Source of the DNA: a virus
Reading direction: 5' to 3' (one strand)
IMG/VR virus record: IMGVR_UViG_3300036766_000289
Coordinates: 1-38,964 of that record
Length of the DNA: 38,964 nt
In this document: piece after piece, positions 12,804 to 20,613 of the stretch
How the letters are laid out: each line of letters begins with the position of its first letter
Position numbering within the stretch: the first letter of the stretch is position 1
Translations under genes and position numbers: made by a program
Notes under the pieces: generated by a model
The model's database searches: none
The model's input: the letters and a program-made list of their open reading frames with translations, nothing else
What the model was told of the DNA's origin: nothing

Positions 12804-13030
12804 CCTTAAAGATAGGAGATCAAAATCCCAATCCTGCATTTATTTTCTTTAACTTCCATGGGAAAAATATAATTGCCATCTCTGAGAAAAAAGGATTCGA
12901 ATTTAATCGAGAAGGATATCCGGACTTTGAAGCTGAAGACTTCGCAAGAGAGTTCATTAGGATATTGGAACACAATTTTAAGATTACATTTTGCAAGAGA
13001 GATAAGGACGAAAATGAAAAAATGGATTAA
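12800..13030 (+). CDS. Hypothetical protein, 76 aa
   Basis: GAGGAAG before an ATG that overlaps the previous stop. Contains F-I-F-F-N-F-H-G-K-N-I-I-A-I-S and a helix E-D-F-A-R-E-F-I-R-I-L. Mixed alpha/beta, no known domain. Confidence 0.6.
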   Translation: MTLKIGDQNPNPAFIFFNFHGKNIIAISEKKGFEFNREGYPDFEAEDFAREFIRILEHNFKITFCKRDKDENEKMD

Positions 13031-13229
13031 ACACTGGCTTGGAATTTTCGACATTGAATATCATCAAGTTACGCATGCCGGCCTCATAGCAGAATGCCTT
13101 GTAGACAAAAGAGATCTTCGGGATACGGTAGACAAGTTATCGGAGATTGTCGTCACCTATTACAATACATCAATCAATCCTAAGCCTCCGAAGGCTGGGA
13201 AGAAGAAGGATGAAAAAAATGGAAAATGA
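13014..13229 (+). CDS. Hypothetical basic protein, 71 aa
   Basis: AAGGA five bases before M-K-K-W-I-K-H-W-L-G-I-F. The gene overlaps its neighbours at both ends. The middle is an acidic helix (L-V-D-K-R-D-L-R-D-T-V-D-K-L), with a Pro/Lys-rich tail. No family recognised. Confidence 0.6.
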   Translation: MKKWIKHWLGIFDIEYHQVTHAGLIAECLVDKRDLRDTVDKLSEIVVTYYNTSINPKPPKAGKKKDEKNGK

Positions 13230-13413
13230 TATACAGCTCGTAATGGCTAAAAAATGGAAAGATATTTTCATAGATTACTTTATCGAAGCTTACAAAAACT
13301 TTTGTGACAAAGATCCAAGCTCTATTACCATTGCGGATATTGACTTCTGGACAGAGGGATGGATCGAGGCTAATGTGAAATTTACAAAGATGGAGAGAGA
13401 TAATGATTCGTAG
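13219..13413 (+). CDS. Hypothetical protein, 64 aa
   Basis: I choose MENDIQLV at 13219, with AAGGA seven bases upstream, over an ATG three codons earlier that abuts the ribosome site. Rich in aromatic residues (F-I-D-Y-F-I-E-A-Y-K-N-F, D-F-W-T-E-G-W). Unknown function. Confidence 0.6.
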   Translation: MENDIQLVMAKKWKDIFIDYFIEAYKNFCDKDPSSITIADIDFWTEGWIEANVKFTKMERDNDS

Positions 13414-13501
13414 ATTTTTTGCGTGGCTATTTACGCCATGCCGAATTGAGAAAATGGTCCAAGATAACCGTTACAAAATAACCAAGATGAGAGGATTTTA
13501 G
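13403..13501 (+). CDS. Very small basic protein, 32 aa
   Basis: Starts within the end of the previous gene with GGAG at seven bases, and stops directly before the next ATG. M-I-R-R-F-F-A-W-L-F-T-P then a basic tail; possibly membrane-associated. Supported only by position and ribosome site. Confidence 0.45.
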   Translation: MIRRFFAWLFTPCRIEKMVQDNRYKITKMRGF

Positions 13502-13612
13502 ATGAAATATTTACTAGCACTTATGCTTTTGACGACAGCCGTACATGCTTGTGTGACTGGCCCAAAGAAAGATGGAACGTACACCATTGACCGTAGTGGT
13601 TGCGCAGAATAG
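13502..13612 (+). CDS. Small secreted protein, 36 aa
   Basis: A signal peptide (M-K-Y-L-L-A-L-M-L-L-T-T-A-V-H-A) followed by only 20 residues with two Cys. GAGGA lies six bases before the ATG, which follows the previous TAG without a gap. Its stop overlaps the linker of the first array hairpin. Could be a lipoprotein with a non-standard box. Confidence 0.55.
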   Translation: MKYLLALMLLTTAVHACVTGPKKDGTYTIDRSGCAE

Positions 13613-13880
13613 TTTTACCCTGTGCGTAGGAAACCGAGGTACCTATGGTTAGTTAATAGGCCCGATGCGCACAGGGGATTTGAGTTTTCTCTGCGACTAT
13701 GGGACGTTGAAATTCCAAAAGCCATCCTAAGGTGAAGTCGCAGAGAATTTAGTTTTCCTTGCGATTCCATTGGGTTGTGTAATCAGCTATCCATAGTGAG
13801 ATCGCAGGGATTTTGTTTGACCTACGGATATGGCGGAGAGGGTAGTATTCATGTCACAATTTGCGTATCCGTAGGGCTTT
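13611..13880 (+). ncRNA. Array of four tandem stem-loops, candidate novel RNA
   Basis: Four consecutive long stems of unrelated sequence. Unit 1: CCCTGTGCG 13618-13626 with CGCACAGGG 13668-13676. Unit 2: TTCTCTGCGACT 13687-13698 with its exact complement 13736-13747. Unit 3: TCCTTGCGAT 13756-13765 with ATCGCAGGGA 13801-13810 (one G-T). Unit 4: CCTACGGATA 13821-13830 with TATCCGTAGG 13866-13875, then GCTTTTT. Loops are 35-41 bases and stem starts are 64-71 bases apart. Linkers are alike (AGTTTT, GATTTGAGTTTT, AATTTAGTTTT, TTTTGTTTGA). I find no convincing gene inside. The last unit has terminator form. Confidence 0.75.
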
Positions 13881-13893
13881 TTAATGGAGGAAT

Positions 13894-14184
13894 ATGGCAG
13901 CGATTGATAAAACCTATGGAACACATGATGAATGGTTGCAGCTCCGAGCATGGCTCAAGGACCACTATCCCATTGCACTAAAACAACTCTATCCTGAGCC
14001 GCCTAGCGATGGAGAAGAATATTGTTTGAGCAATTTTACGTTCGAGACAGATCGATACCTCATACAGCATTGTGAACTGGAATTTGTGAGAACGGGGCTA
14101 ATTCATCAGGGATATGAGGTACCGGAGAATCCCGTTAAACTCCTGTTAAAAAAAAAGAGGGAAAATGCAAAGTCCCGTTTATGA
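13894..14184 (+). CDS. Conserved phage hypothetical protein, 96 aa
   Basis: TGGAGG three bases before the ATG, directly after the array. D-K-T-Y-G-T-H-D-E-W...A-W-L-K-D-H-Y-P, then L-S-N-F-T-F-E-T-D-R-Y-L-I-Q-H-C, resembles a short protein seen in many phages, of unknown function. A basic tail overlaps the next gene. Confidence 0.65.
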   Translation: MAAIDKTYGTHDEWLQLRAWLKDHYPIALKQLYPEPPSDGEEYCLSNFTFETDRYLIQHCELEFVRTGLIHQGYEVPENPVKLLLKKKRENAKSRL

Positions 14185-14344
14185 ATTCTATGCCGGCGAT
14201 ACATATGCGCACTATCTCCGGACATTGAGCATGCGTGAGCTATCAACCGAGTTTAGGGTAGCCAACCATATGGAGTCGTCAATCGTGAAAACACGTCAGC
14301 TATGGGCCATCCACGTTGAGTTTTGCAATAGGGCACAACGATGA
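14165..14344 (+). CDS. Hypothetical protein, 59 aa
   Basis: GAGGGAAA before the ATG; starts inside the previous gene and ends in an ATGA overlap with the next. Helical, with R-T-L-S-M-R-E-L-S-T-E-F-R-V-A and a later T-R-Q-L-W-A-I-H-V-E. It may be a small DNA-binding or regulatory protein, but no motif is certain. Confidence 0.6.
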   Translation: MQSPVYEFYAGDTYAHYLRTLSMRELSTEFRVANHMESSIVKTRQLWAIHVEFCNRAQR

Positions 14345-14562
14345 CACAATGGATTGCTAGAGTCACACCGCCGAAATATACCGGCATCTTTGAGGTAAAA
14401 TACGGCCACGGAGGACCCGTGAAAGCATTTTACTGTGGACTGACAAGGGGAGCCTGGATTAGGTTTCCGGTGAGAGCTGATGAGCAAGCTGGCGAGCAGC
14501 CTACGCACTGGAGAGTGTGCAATGAATCAATGATAGGATGGGAAAATGGATACAAAGGTTAA
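14341..14562 (+). CDS. Hypothetical protein, 73 aa
   Basis: Begins at the ATGA overlap and stops on the base before the tRNA gene, so the stop codon abuts the tRNA. Beta-rich, with W-I-R-F-P-V-R-A-D-E and H-W-R-V-C-N-E-S. No known domain. Confidence 0.6.
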   Translation: MTQWIARVTPPKYTGIFEVKYGHGGPVKAFYCGLTRGAWIRFPVRADEQAGEQPTHWRVCNESMIGWENGYKG

Positions 14563-14634
14563 GCTGGCATAGCTCAATGGTGGAGCACTCGCCTTGTAAG
14601 CGATAGGTTGTGGGTTCAAGTCCTACTGCCAGCA
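14563..14634 (+). tRNA. tRNA-Thr(UGU)
   Basis: Perfect seven-pair acceptor stem (GCTGGCA/TGCCAGC) with discriminator A, D arm GCTC...GAGC, anticodon loop CTTGTAA giving UGU, five-base variable loop, and T arm GTGGG-TTCAAGT-CCTAC. The outermost anticodon-stem pair (C-T) is mismatched. No CCA is encoded. It reads ACA, a frequent codon in the Thr-rich fibre genes of this phage, so a supply role during late expression is plausible. Confidence 0.93.
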
Positions 14635-14635
14635 T

Positions 14636-14839
14636 ATGCGAATAACACTCATCGCTCTCACTGCACTAGCATGTATAGCCCTAGCATATTGGTGGTATCT
14701 TGGAGGAAGCAAACCAGAAATAATCCCTCCAGAACCACCCAGGAGCCCTTCTCCAACATTCATAGATTTTAATGAGATGATGAGAACCACGAAAGAAATT
14801 GATAGACAGATTAGTGTTTACAATAATCCAGGGCTCTAG
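14636..14839 (+). CDS. Membrane-anchored Pro-rich protein, 67 aa
   Basis: The ATG lies one base after the tRNA 3' end with no ribosome site. Processing of the tRNA would leave a leaderless message starting U-AUG. Residues 3-22 are a signal anchor; then comes a Pro-rich segment (P-P-E-P-P-R-S-P-S-P) and a helical end. Function unknown; a possible envelope protein. Confidence 0.6.
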   Translation: MRITLIALTALACIALAYWWYLGGSKPEIIPPEPPRSPSPTFIDFNEMMRTTKEIDRQISVYNNPGL

Positions 14840-14852
14840 CTAAGCTCCGGCC

Positions 14853-16103
14853 ATGTACGAATGGAATGTAGAAACACGCAATATTAGTGAACTTAGGCCA
14901 CACCCCAAAAACCCTCGTTTTCTATCTAGGGAGAGGCATGCTTTATTAAAAGCAAGCCTAGAAAAATATGGAATGGTTGCGAAGCCTGAGGTTAATTTGG
15001 ATGGCCAGATCATCGGCGGCCATATGCGTATCAAGATTTGGGCCAAGCTTGGCAATAAAACAGTTCCTTGTAACTTACCCGACAGAATGCTTACTCCAGA
15101 TGAAATGGATGAGGCATGCATCCAGTTTAATCTAGTCACAGGTGATTGGGATCAGGATATTTTGACCAATCAATGGGATGTAAAAAAATTAATGGAGTAT
15201 GGCTTCACAGCCGAGCAGCTCTATGTTGAGCCTATCAAGCTGCCGGGTGGTGATGAGGATGATGATGGAACGCTTGAGCCCGGTAAAGACTCCGAAGCTC
15301 TCACAAAAATCGGAGACCTATATGAATTAGGCCCTCACAGGATAGTGTGTGGCGATAGTACGATGCCTGATGTCGTTGAGAAATGTCTGGGAGGGAATGA
15401 GCCTATTTTGATGGTCACCGATCCGCCTTATGGGGTTGAGTATGATCCTAACTGGAGAGAAAAAGCGACTAATGATGGAGGAAAAAGAGCTAAAGGTAAA
15501 GTTCAAAATGACGATAAAGTCAATTGGTCTTTAGCATGGCATCTTTTTCCAGGATCAGTCGCCTATATTTGGCATGCTGGTAAATATTGTGGAGAAGTTG
15601 AGAAGAGTTTAACCGATTCAGGTTTTGATATCGTTAGTCAAATTATATGGGTAAAACAACACTTTGCCCTCTCTCGTGGTGATTATCATTGGCAACATGA
15701 ACCTTGCTGGTATGCCGTCAAAAAAGGCCACGCTCACAATTGGCAAGGCTCCAGGAAAGAGGCTACAATCTGGGAGATATCTAATCTCAATGCTTTCGGT
15801 GGTAAAGCGGAAGAAGGCGAAGAGCGTACAGCCCATAGCACTCAAAAACCAATGGAATGTATGGCGAAGCCCATTCGTAACAATACAGCCGAAGGCGAAG
15901 GGGTTTACGACCCGTTCCTTGGCTCCGGGACTACCTTGATAGCTGCCGAGCAAAACGATCGTGTTTGTTATGGCATAGAGCTTTCCCCTGCCTATTGCGA
16001 TATCATCGTCAAGCGATGGGTAAAGTATGTGACAAAAAACGGTAAAGATGCTATAGTTAAGTTAAATGGTGAATTGATAAATTTTGATAAAAAAATGGAG
16101 TGA
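14853..16103 (+). CDS. ParB-like/DNA methyltransferase fusion, 416 aa
   Basis: N-terminal ParB/Srx-type domain with G-G-H-M-R at residues 55-59 (about residues 1-110). After an acidic linker (D-E-D-D-D) comes a beta-class DNA methyltransferase: catalytic D-P-P-Y at 190-193, then the AdoMet-binding D-P-F-L-G-S-G at 353-359. D-P-P-Y enzymes methylate the amino group of adenine or cytosine. The ParB domain probably helps bind DNA. It sits directly before the terminase genes, so DNA protection or marking at packaging is possible. The start lacks a clear ribosome site. Confidence 0.9.
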   Translation: MYEWNVETRNISELRPHPKNPRFLSRERHALLKASLEKYGMVAKPEVNLDGQIIGGHMRIKIWAKLGNKTVPCNLPDRMLTPDEMDEACIQFNLVTGDWDQDILTNQWDVKKLMEYGFTAEQLYVEPIKLPGGDEDDDGTLEPGKDSEALTKIGDLYELGPHRIVCGDSTMPDVVEKCLGGNEPILMVTDPPYGVEYDPNWREKATNDGGKRAKGKVQNDDKVNWSLAWHLFPGSVAYIWHAGKYCGEVEKSLTDSGFDIVSQIIWVKQHFALSRGDYHWQHEPCWYAVKKGHAHNWQGSRKEATIWEISNLNAFGGKAEEGEERTAHSTQKPMECMAKPIRNNTAEGEGVYDPFLGSGTTLIAAEQNDRVCYGIELSPAYCDIIVKRWVKYVTKNGKDAIVKLNGELINFDKKME

Positions 16104-16106
16104 GTT

Positions 16107-16223
16107 ATGGATTTGAAAATTAAGAAGATCGAGAAAGAGATGAAAGGTCTCGAGAAGATGGATAAAAAGCGCGATAAGAAGTGCGATTATGGCGAGAAAA
16201 TGATGAAGAAAAAGAAGAAATAG
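16107..16223 (+). CDS. Small highly basic protein, 38 aa
   Basis: GGAG about six bases before the ATG. Nearly half Lys, with K-M-D-K-K-R-D-K-K-C-D-Y-G, like tiny Lys-rich proteins found beside terminase genes in related phages. May bind nucleic acid. No further motif. Confidence 0.6.
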   Translation: MDLKIKKIEKEMKGLEKMDKKRDKKCDYGEKMMKKKKK

Positions 16224-16237
16224 GCTCGAGGTCATGA

Positions 16238-16693
16238 ATGACAGAGGTGAAAAATACACACGGTGGATTTAGAGAGGGATCAGGTCGTCCTATCAAACCT
16301 ATTGATTGGGCTCGTGTAGATTTTAATCTGATGGCAGGCTCTACTCAAGAAGAAGTAGCGGCCGAATTAGGAATTCATAGACACACATTAAGTGCAAGAT
16401 TCTATGAAGAATTTGATCTTGATTATTCGACTTATTCGACACAAAAAGCACAGGCAGGCGAGCTGCATATTCGGGTAGCACAGTTCCAAAAAGCTTTGAA
16501 CAATAATGCCAAGGGAAATACCCAAATGCTGATTTGGTTGGGCAAGGTTCGTCTTGGTCAAAAAGAACCAGAAGCTATGTCGGGTGCGGTTCCCGAACAA
16601 GTTAATCTAGACAAAGATCATCGTCTCATGCAACTTGAGCACGAACTTGCTGTATTAAAAGGAATGAATGCCAACAAGCCCGAAACAGAATGA
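16238..16693 (+). CDS. terS: Terminase small subunit, 151 aa
   Basis: N terminus G-G-F-R-E-G-S-G-R-P, then a helix-turn-helix (S-T-Q-E-E-V-A-A-E-L-G-I-H-R-H-T-L at 35-51), a helical middle and a coiled C terminus. This matches small terminases that recognise packaging sites and form a ring. GAGG lies six bases before the ATG. Its 3' end overlaps the large subunit by 26 bases. Confidence 0.85.
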   Translation: MTEVKNTHGGFREGSGRPIKPIDWARVDFNLMAGSTQEEVAAELGIHRHTLSARFYEEFDLDYSTYSTQKAQAGELHIRVAQFQKALNNNAKGNTQMLIWLGKVRLGQKEPEAMSGAVPEQVNLDKDHRLMQLEHELAVLKGMNANKPETE

Positions 16694-17945
16694 ATCGTTC
16701 GTCGAAGCCACTCACCGCTTTAACATATGGGTGGGGGCTGTTAGCTCAGGCAAAACCTACTCAAGTCTCGAGCGTTTCATTCATGATCTAAAAGATGGCC
16801 CTCCAGGCGATGCGATGATTATTGGCGTTAATCGCGGCTCTATCCAACGAAATATCCTCACGCATCTCTATCGTCGATTAGGCTTCCCCACACCTACTGA
16901 GAAGGCACAAAGTGCTAAGCTATATGGAAGAATCGTGTGGTTCGTAGGTGCCCCCGATGTATCAGCTGTAACCACTATACAGGGCTCTACACTGGCTCTA
17001 GCCTATGTTGACGAGGCTACGTGCCTGCCGGAGCCCTTCTGGAAGATGCTAGAGAGCCGTTTACGCGTCCCCGGAGCCAAGCTCCTTGCCACTTGCAACC
17101 CTGACGGCCCCGCCCACTGGCTCAAGAAAAACTATATCGACAATCCACAGCTCGACCTGGCCTGCTGGAGCTTCAACCTCGACGACAATCCATCCCTAGA
17201 CGCTGCCTACAAGCAACAATTGAAAGCCTCATACACAGGTATGTGGTACAAGCGTTACATTCTTGGCGAGTGGGCACTGGCTCATGGAGCTATCTACGAC
17301 TGTTATGACCATGACAACGAGTACACTAAGGAATATCCGGCCCCTAACTATTATATCGTAGGAATTGACTATGGGACTACCAACGCCACGGCGGCGGTGC
17401 TTTGTGCCATCACGCCCAATAAATGGCCTCAAGCGCGCGTCGAGGCGGAATACTATTACGATTCAGCCAAGAAAGGACGATCCAAGACTGATGCGGAACT
17501 GGTCCGTGATATCAAAGAGTTCATCGGTTACAAAAACGTGTCTGCGGTATATGTGGACCCCGCTGCCGCATCATTCAAGATCGCTCTTCGTCAGGCGGAT
17601 ATCCCTGTGCTCGATGCAAATAATGATGTTCTTCTGGGGATTAAAACAGTGGCGAAATTTATTGCCGGCAAGAACATCATCATCCATCAAGGCTGCACAA
17701 CTCTACGAGAACACATTCAATCCTATGCATGGGACGCAAAAGCCGCCGATAGGGGCGAGGACAAGCCTGTGAAGCACAATGACCATATACTTGATGCGCT
17801 GCGTTATGCTATGTGTAGCGCATTCCCTCAAGGTGAGTTTAATAGCCCCGATGAAATGCTTACCGCCGAGCAGCTTCGTAGGAAGATTAACCAAGACTCT
17901 GATGGCTATGGGTTTATAGGGCCAAATCCTACCGGTTATTTTTAA
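16668..17945 (+). CDS. terL: Terminase large subunit, 425 aa
   Basis: Walker A G-A-V-S-S-G-K-T at 23-30, Walker B L-A-Y-V-D-E-A with D115-E116, coupling motif T-C-N at 142-144, then an RNase H-type nuclease with acidic residues D234 (G-I-D-Y-G), D297 (V-D-P-A) and D372/D376 (N-D-H-I-L-D-A). It pumps DNA into the capsid and cuts it. The ATG at 16668 has AAGGA upstream within terS. The length fits phages with short tails. Confidence 0.95.
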   Translation: MPTSPKQNESFVEATHRFNIWVGAVSSGKTYSSLERFIHDLKDGPPGDAMIIGVNRGSIQRNILTHLYRRLGFPTPTEKAQSAKLYGRIVWFVGAPDVSAVTTIQGSTLALAYVDEATCLPEPFWKMLESRLRVPGAKLLATCNPDGPAHWLKKNYIDNPQLDLACWSFNLDDNPSLDAAYKQQLKASYTGMWYKRYILGEWALAHGAIYDCYDHDNEYTKEYPAPNYYIVGIDYGTTNATAAVLCAITPNKWPQARVEAEYYYDSAKKGRSKTDAELVRDIKEFIGYKNVSAVYVDPAAASFKIALRQADIPVLDANNDVLLGIKTVAKFIAGKNIIIHQGCTTLREHIQSYAWDAKAADRGEDKPVKHNDHILDALRYAMCSAFPQGEFNSPDEMLTAEQLRRKINQDSDGYGFIGPNPTGYF

Positions 17946-17999
17946 TTTGTAAGGAATGTCGGAATGATTTATACAGAATATTTTAGCATAAGGTGATCA

Positions 18000-20045
18000 A
18001 TGCCCAGTTATGAAGGTGGCGGCTACAATCTAAGTGTGGGGTATGTTGATCCCAGTGATGCAAACGCGAAGAACCTTTCGAAGATGCAGGACGACTTCTA
18101 CATGTCGAACTATCCTAGCAATTCATCGTTTTGGATGCAAGGAGCAATCGATAAGCGTTTCAAAGTCGGCGATCAATCTCTCTACTCACAGATGTATGGC
18201 CCCAACAATCAAGCGGCCCAGAGGTTCTTCTTCAACCTGATTCGTCGGCATATCAACATGATATGCGGCTATCAACGTAAGAACCGCAAATCAACTGTCT
18301 GTTTGCCCGTACATGATGATGACGACCCGGTTTCTGATGAATACAACCGCGTTCTTCGTTATTGCGATGACCGGGATGGATTCCAGGAATACCTCTCACA
18401 AGCCTTTGAGGGCAGCTGTGATGTCGGTATGTCATTGCTCTATATGTATCCAGACTATGCCCAAGACCCTATTTCCGGGGATTTATTCACCGATAACGTA
18501 TCTTTCCAAAATTTCCTGATCGATAGCTATTGGCGCAAACAAGATCTTTCCGATTGCAATGGTATCTGGAGGCGTCGTTGGACCAGTAAAGAGGGCGCTA
18601 AGCTACTCCTGCCGGGCTATTCGAAAGAAATCGACAAGATGAAACCAGGAGGAATGAGAGATGGACGTTTTCCATTGCAAGCAGAGCTTCAAAACATTGC
18701 TGTCACGGGTCTATTCACATATGACGAGTTCCTTTATCGCTCTACTCGCGAAGCTACGATCGTTCTAGACCCCTACACGGGTGAGGCTGTCGAGTGGGAA
18801 GAGGAAGATGGCGATGAGAAAGATCTCATGGAGCAGACGCTAGCGCAGCAACCCTGGCTGGTCATTAAAAAATCACAAGTGCCTACTGTAAGGCTATCAA
18901 TATCGCTAGGAGGCAAAGTTGTTTATGACGGAAAAAACCTATTGGGGATTGATACTTACCCTTGTGTTCCTTCTGTATGCTATCACGAGCCGGATATTCA
19001 ATCCTATGCATGGCGTTGCATGGGGGTTATTCGCAACCTTCGCGACCCCCAGTTCCTATATAATATGCGTAAAGTTATTGAACTTCAGATTCTCCAGTCC
19101 CAAGTAAATGCGGGCTGGATCTTCCCTGTGGATGCGGTGACAGACATAAAAGCATTCAGACAATCGAGTGGTGGGGATGGATTCCTAATCCCTCTTAAGT
19201 CGGGCCACTTGCCTAATGAGATACAGCGAATCGAGCCTTCAGCTATACCACAGAGCTTAATGGAGCTCTCAGCTAGTCTGGCAGAAGACATCACAAAGAT
19301 ATCGGGGGTTAATGAAGAACTACTTGGAGCGGCTACGGATGACAAAGCCGGTATACTCTCAATGCTACGTCAGGGAGCGGGACTTACTACTCTCCAGACA
19401 ATATTTGACAAGCTCGACTTTACACAGCGACTCTATGGAAAAATTCGCCTCCAGGCCATACGTAAAAACTTTAGTAAAGGTAAAGTACGCAACATCCTGG
19501 GCCATGATCCTGATCCGCGTTTCTTCATCGCGAACATGCAGAAATATGGGCTTGTCGCCGAAGAGGGTAATTATAGTACCACTCAACGGCATGCTGAACT
19601 ACAGCAGCTACTTCACTTCAAAGAAATCGGTATTCCTATAGCTAATCGATCTATTCTTCGGGCAGCCTTTCTCTCCAACAAGAAGCAAGTCATCCAAGAG
19701 ATGGAAGAGGAGCAGCAAGCACAGGCTCAAGCACAGCAACAGCAAGCCCAACAAGCCGCTCAAGTAGACCAAGCCAAAGTAGCTGGCACCATGGCTAAAG
19801 CGAAGGCTGACATGGCCCGTGAGCAAGATCTATTGGCATCGGCACAAGAGCGCTATGCTAAGATCGACGACATCGAAGCGGGTGCCGAGCATAAAAAAAC
19901 AGAAGCCGATTTGAATTTAGTCAAAATGATGATAGAGTTGGAAGACATGGATCACGCCAACTTTAAAGCCTCGTGGGATATGGCAGAGGCCATAAAAGCC
20001 ACAAACAAACTAGAACAAGAACAAAACAAGACCATACAGGTCTAA
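18000..20045 (+). CDS. Portal protein (P22-like), 681 aa
   Basis: Its position after terL, its size, and motifs such as F-N-L-I-R-R-H-I-N-M-I-C-G-Y-Q-R-K-N-R-K match P22 gp1-type portals. The crown and barrel are seen as a Gln/Ala-rich coiled coil near residues 565-600, then long helices (D-M-A-R-E-Q-D-L-L). The portal dodecamer forms the DNA channel at one vertex. AAGGTGATCA precedes the ATG. Confidence 0.88.
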   Translation: MPSYEGGGYNLSVGYVDPSDANAKNLSKMQDDFYMSNYPSNSSFWMQGAIDKRFKVGDQSLYSQMYGPNNQAAQRFFFNLIRRHINMICGYQRKNRKSTVCLPVHDDDDPVSDEYNRVLRYCDDRDGFQEYLSQAFEGSCDVGMSLLYMYPDYAQDPISGDLFTDNVSFQNFLIDSYWRKQDLSDCNGIWRRRWTSKEGAKLLLPGYSKEIDKMKPGGMRDGRFPLQAELQNIAVTGLFTYDEFLYRSTREATIVLDPYTGEAVEWEEEDGDEKDLMEQTLAQQPWLVIKKSQVPTVRLSISLGGKVVYDGKNLLGIDTYPCVPSVCYHEPDIQSYAWRCMGVIRNLRDPQFLYNMRKVIELQILQSQVNAGWIFPVDAVTDIKAFRQSSGGDGFLIPLKSGHLPNEIQRIEPSAIPQSLMELSASLAEDITKISGVNEELLGAATDDKAGILSMLRQGAGLTTLQTIFDKLDFTQRLYGKIRLQAIRKNFSKGKVRNILGHDPDPRFFIANMQKYGLVAEEGNYSTTQRHAELQQLLHFKEIGIPIANRSILRAAFLSNKKQVIQEMEEEQQAQAQAQQQQAQQAAQVDQAKVAGTMAKAKADMAREQDLLASAQERYAKIDDIEAGAEHKKTEADLNLVKMMIELEDMDHANFKASWDMAEAIKATNKLEQEQNKTIQV

Positions 20046-20054
20046 GGAGTCATT

Positions 20055-20240
20055 ATGAAAGGGAAAGCAAAAGGCCATGGGATGGCAGCACAAGGACCAG
20101 CCCACTGGGAAAAGAAAGTAGAAGACACGAGCGTAGAAAATGGAAAATATTCCAAATCTGAAATGGGTAACCCTGAAGAGCTAAAAGAATCTGTAAACAA
20201 GCTCGCTGGCTATGCCAAGAAACATCAAATGAAGTACTAG
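20055..20240 (+). CDS. Small basic protein after portal, 61 aa
   Basis: AAGGAG seven bases before the ATG. Gly/Lys-rich N terminus (K-G-K-A-K-G-H-G-M-A-A-Q-G), then helical. Unknown; lies with two other small genes between portal and scaffold. Confidence 0.6.
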   Translation: MKGKAKGHGMAAQGPAHWEKKVEDTSVENGKYSKSEMGNPEELKESVNKLAGYAKKHQMKY

Positions 20241-20242
20241 CA

Positions 20243-20425
20243 ATGAAATCAAAAAAAGACCTAAACGTAGGTGTAAAGCTCAACACTAGTTCTAAAGAAC
20301 ACTGGCAGATGACCGTTCCGGCATCCGCTGAAGGATTTGGTAACGATCCTGCCGGTGCCTTCTTACCTAGGCCAGGAAAGGATAGAGCGCAACCTCACCA
20401 GAAAATAAATGAGTGCGATCATTGA
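20243..20425 (+). CDS. Small protein, 60 aa
   Basis: ATG two bases after the previous stop, without a clear ribosome site, so reinitiation is likely. Contains W-Q-M-T-V-P-A-S-A-E-G-F-G-N-D-P-A-G. No family recognised. Confidence 0.5.
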   Translation: MKSKKDLNVGVKLNTSSKEHWQMTVPASAEGFGNDPAGAFLPRPGKDRAQPHQKINECDH

Positions 20426-20613
20426 CTATTTATCGTTTTCCTAGTGGTGAAATTTTAGATTTATCTAAGGTTAAAGGATCATGGAATCATGATAACATTG
20501 CCAATACGTTTGGAGAACAGACGTGCGAAAGGCTTTTTAACGAAGATCCTATGGAATTATGGGATCAACTTATAGGAATACCACTTGATGCACCAGAGAC
20601 AAACGGCCGGTGA
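20413..20613 (+). CDS. Small protein with non-ATG start, 63-66 aa
   Basis: No ATG is available. GTG at 20413 or TTG at 20422, which overlaps the previous TGA, could start it. The reading I-Y-R-F-P-S-G-E-I-L-D-L-S-K-V is protein-like and resembles short phage proteins of the G-E-x-I-D-L-S-K-V type. The start is uncertain. Confidence 0.5.
   Translation: MRSLTIYRFPSGEILDLSKVKGSWNHDNIANTFGEQTCERLFNEDPMELWDQLIGIPLDAPETNGR

Noticed and set aside
13611-13880. Integron attC array or CRISPR array
   Set aside because: attC core sites (GTTRRRY with its complement) are absent and stems differ between units; there are no identical repeats with spacers and no cas genes.
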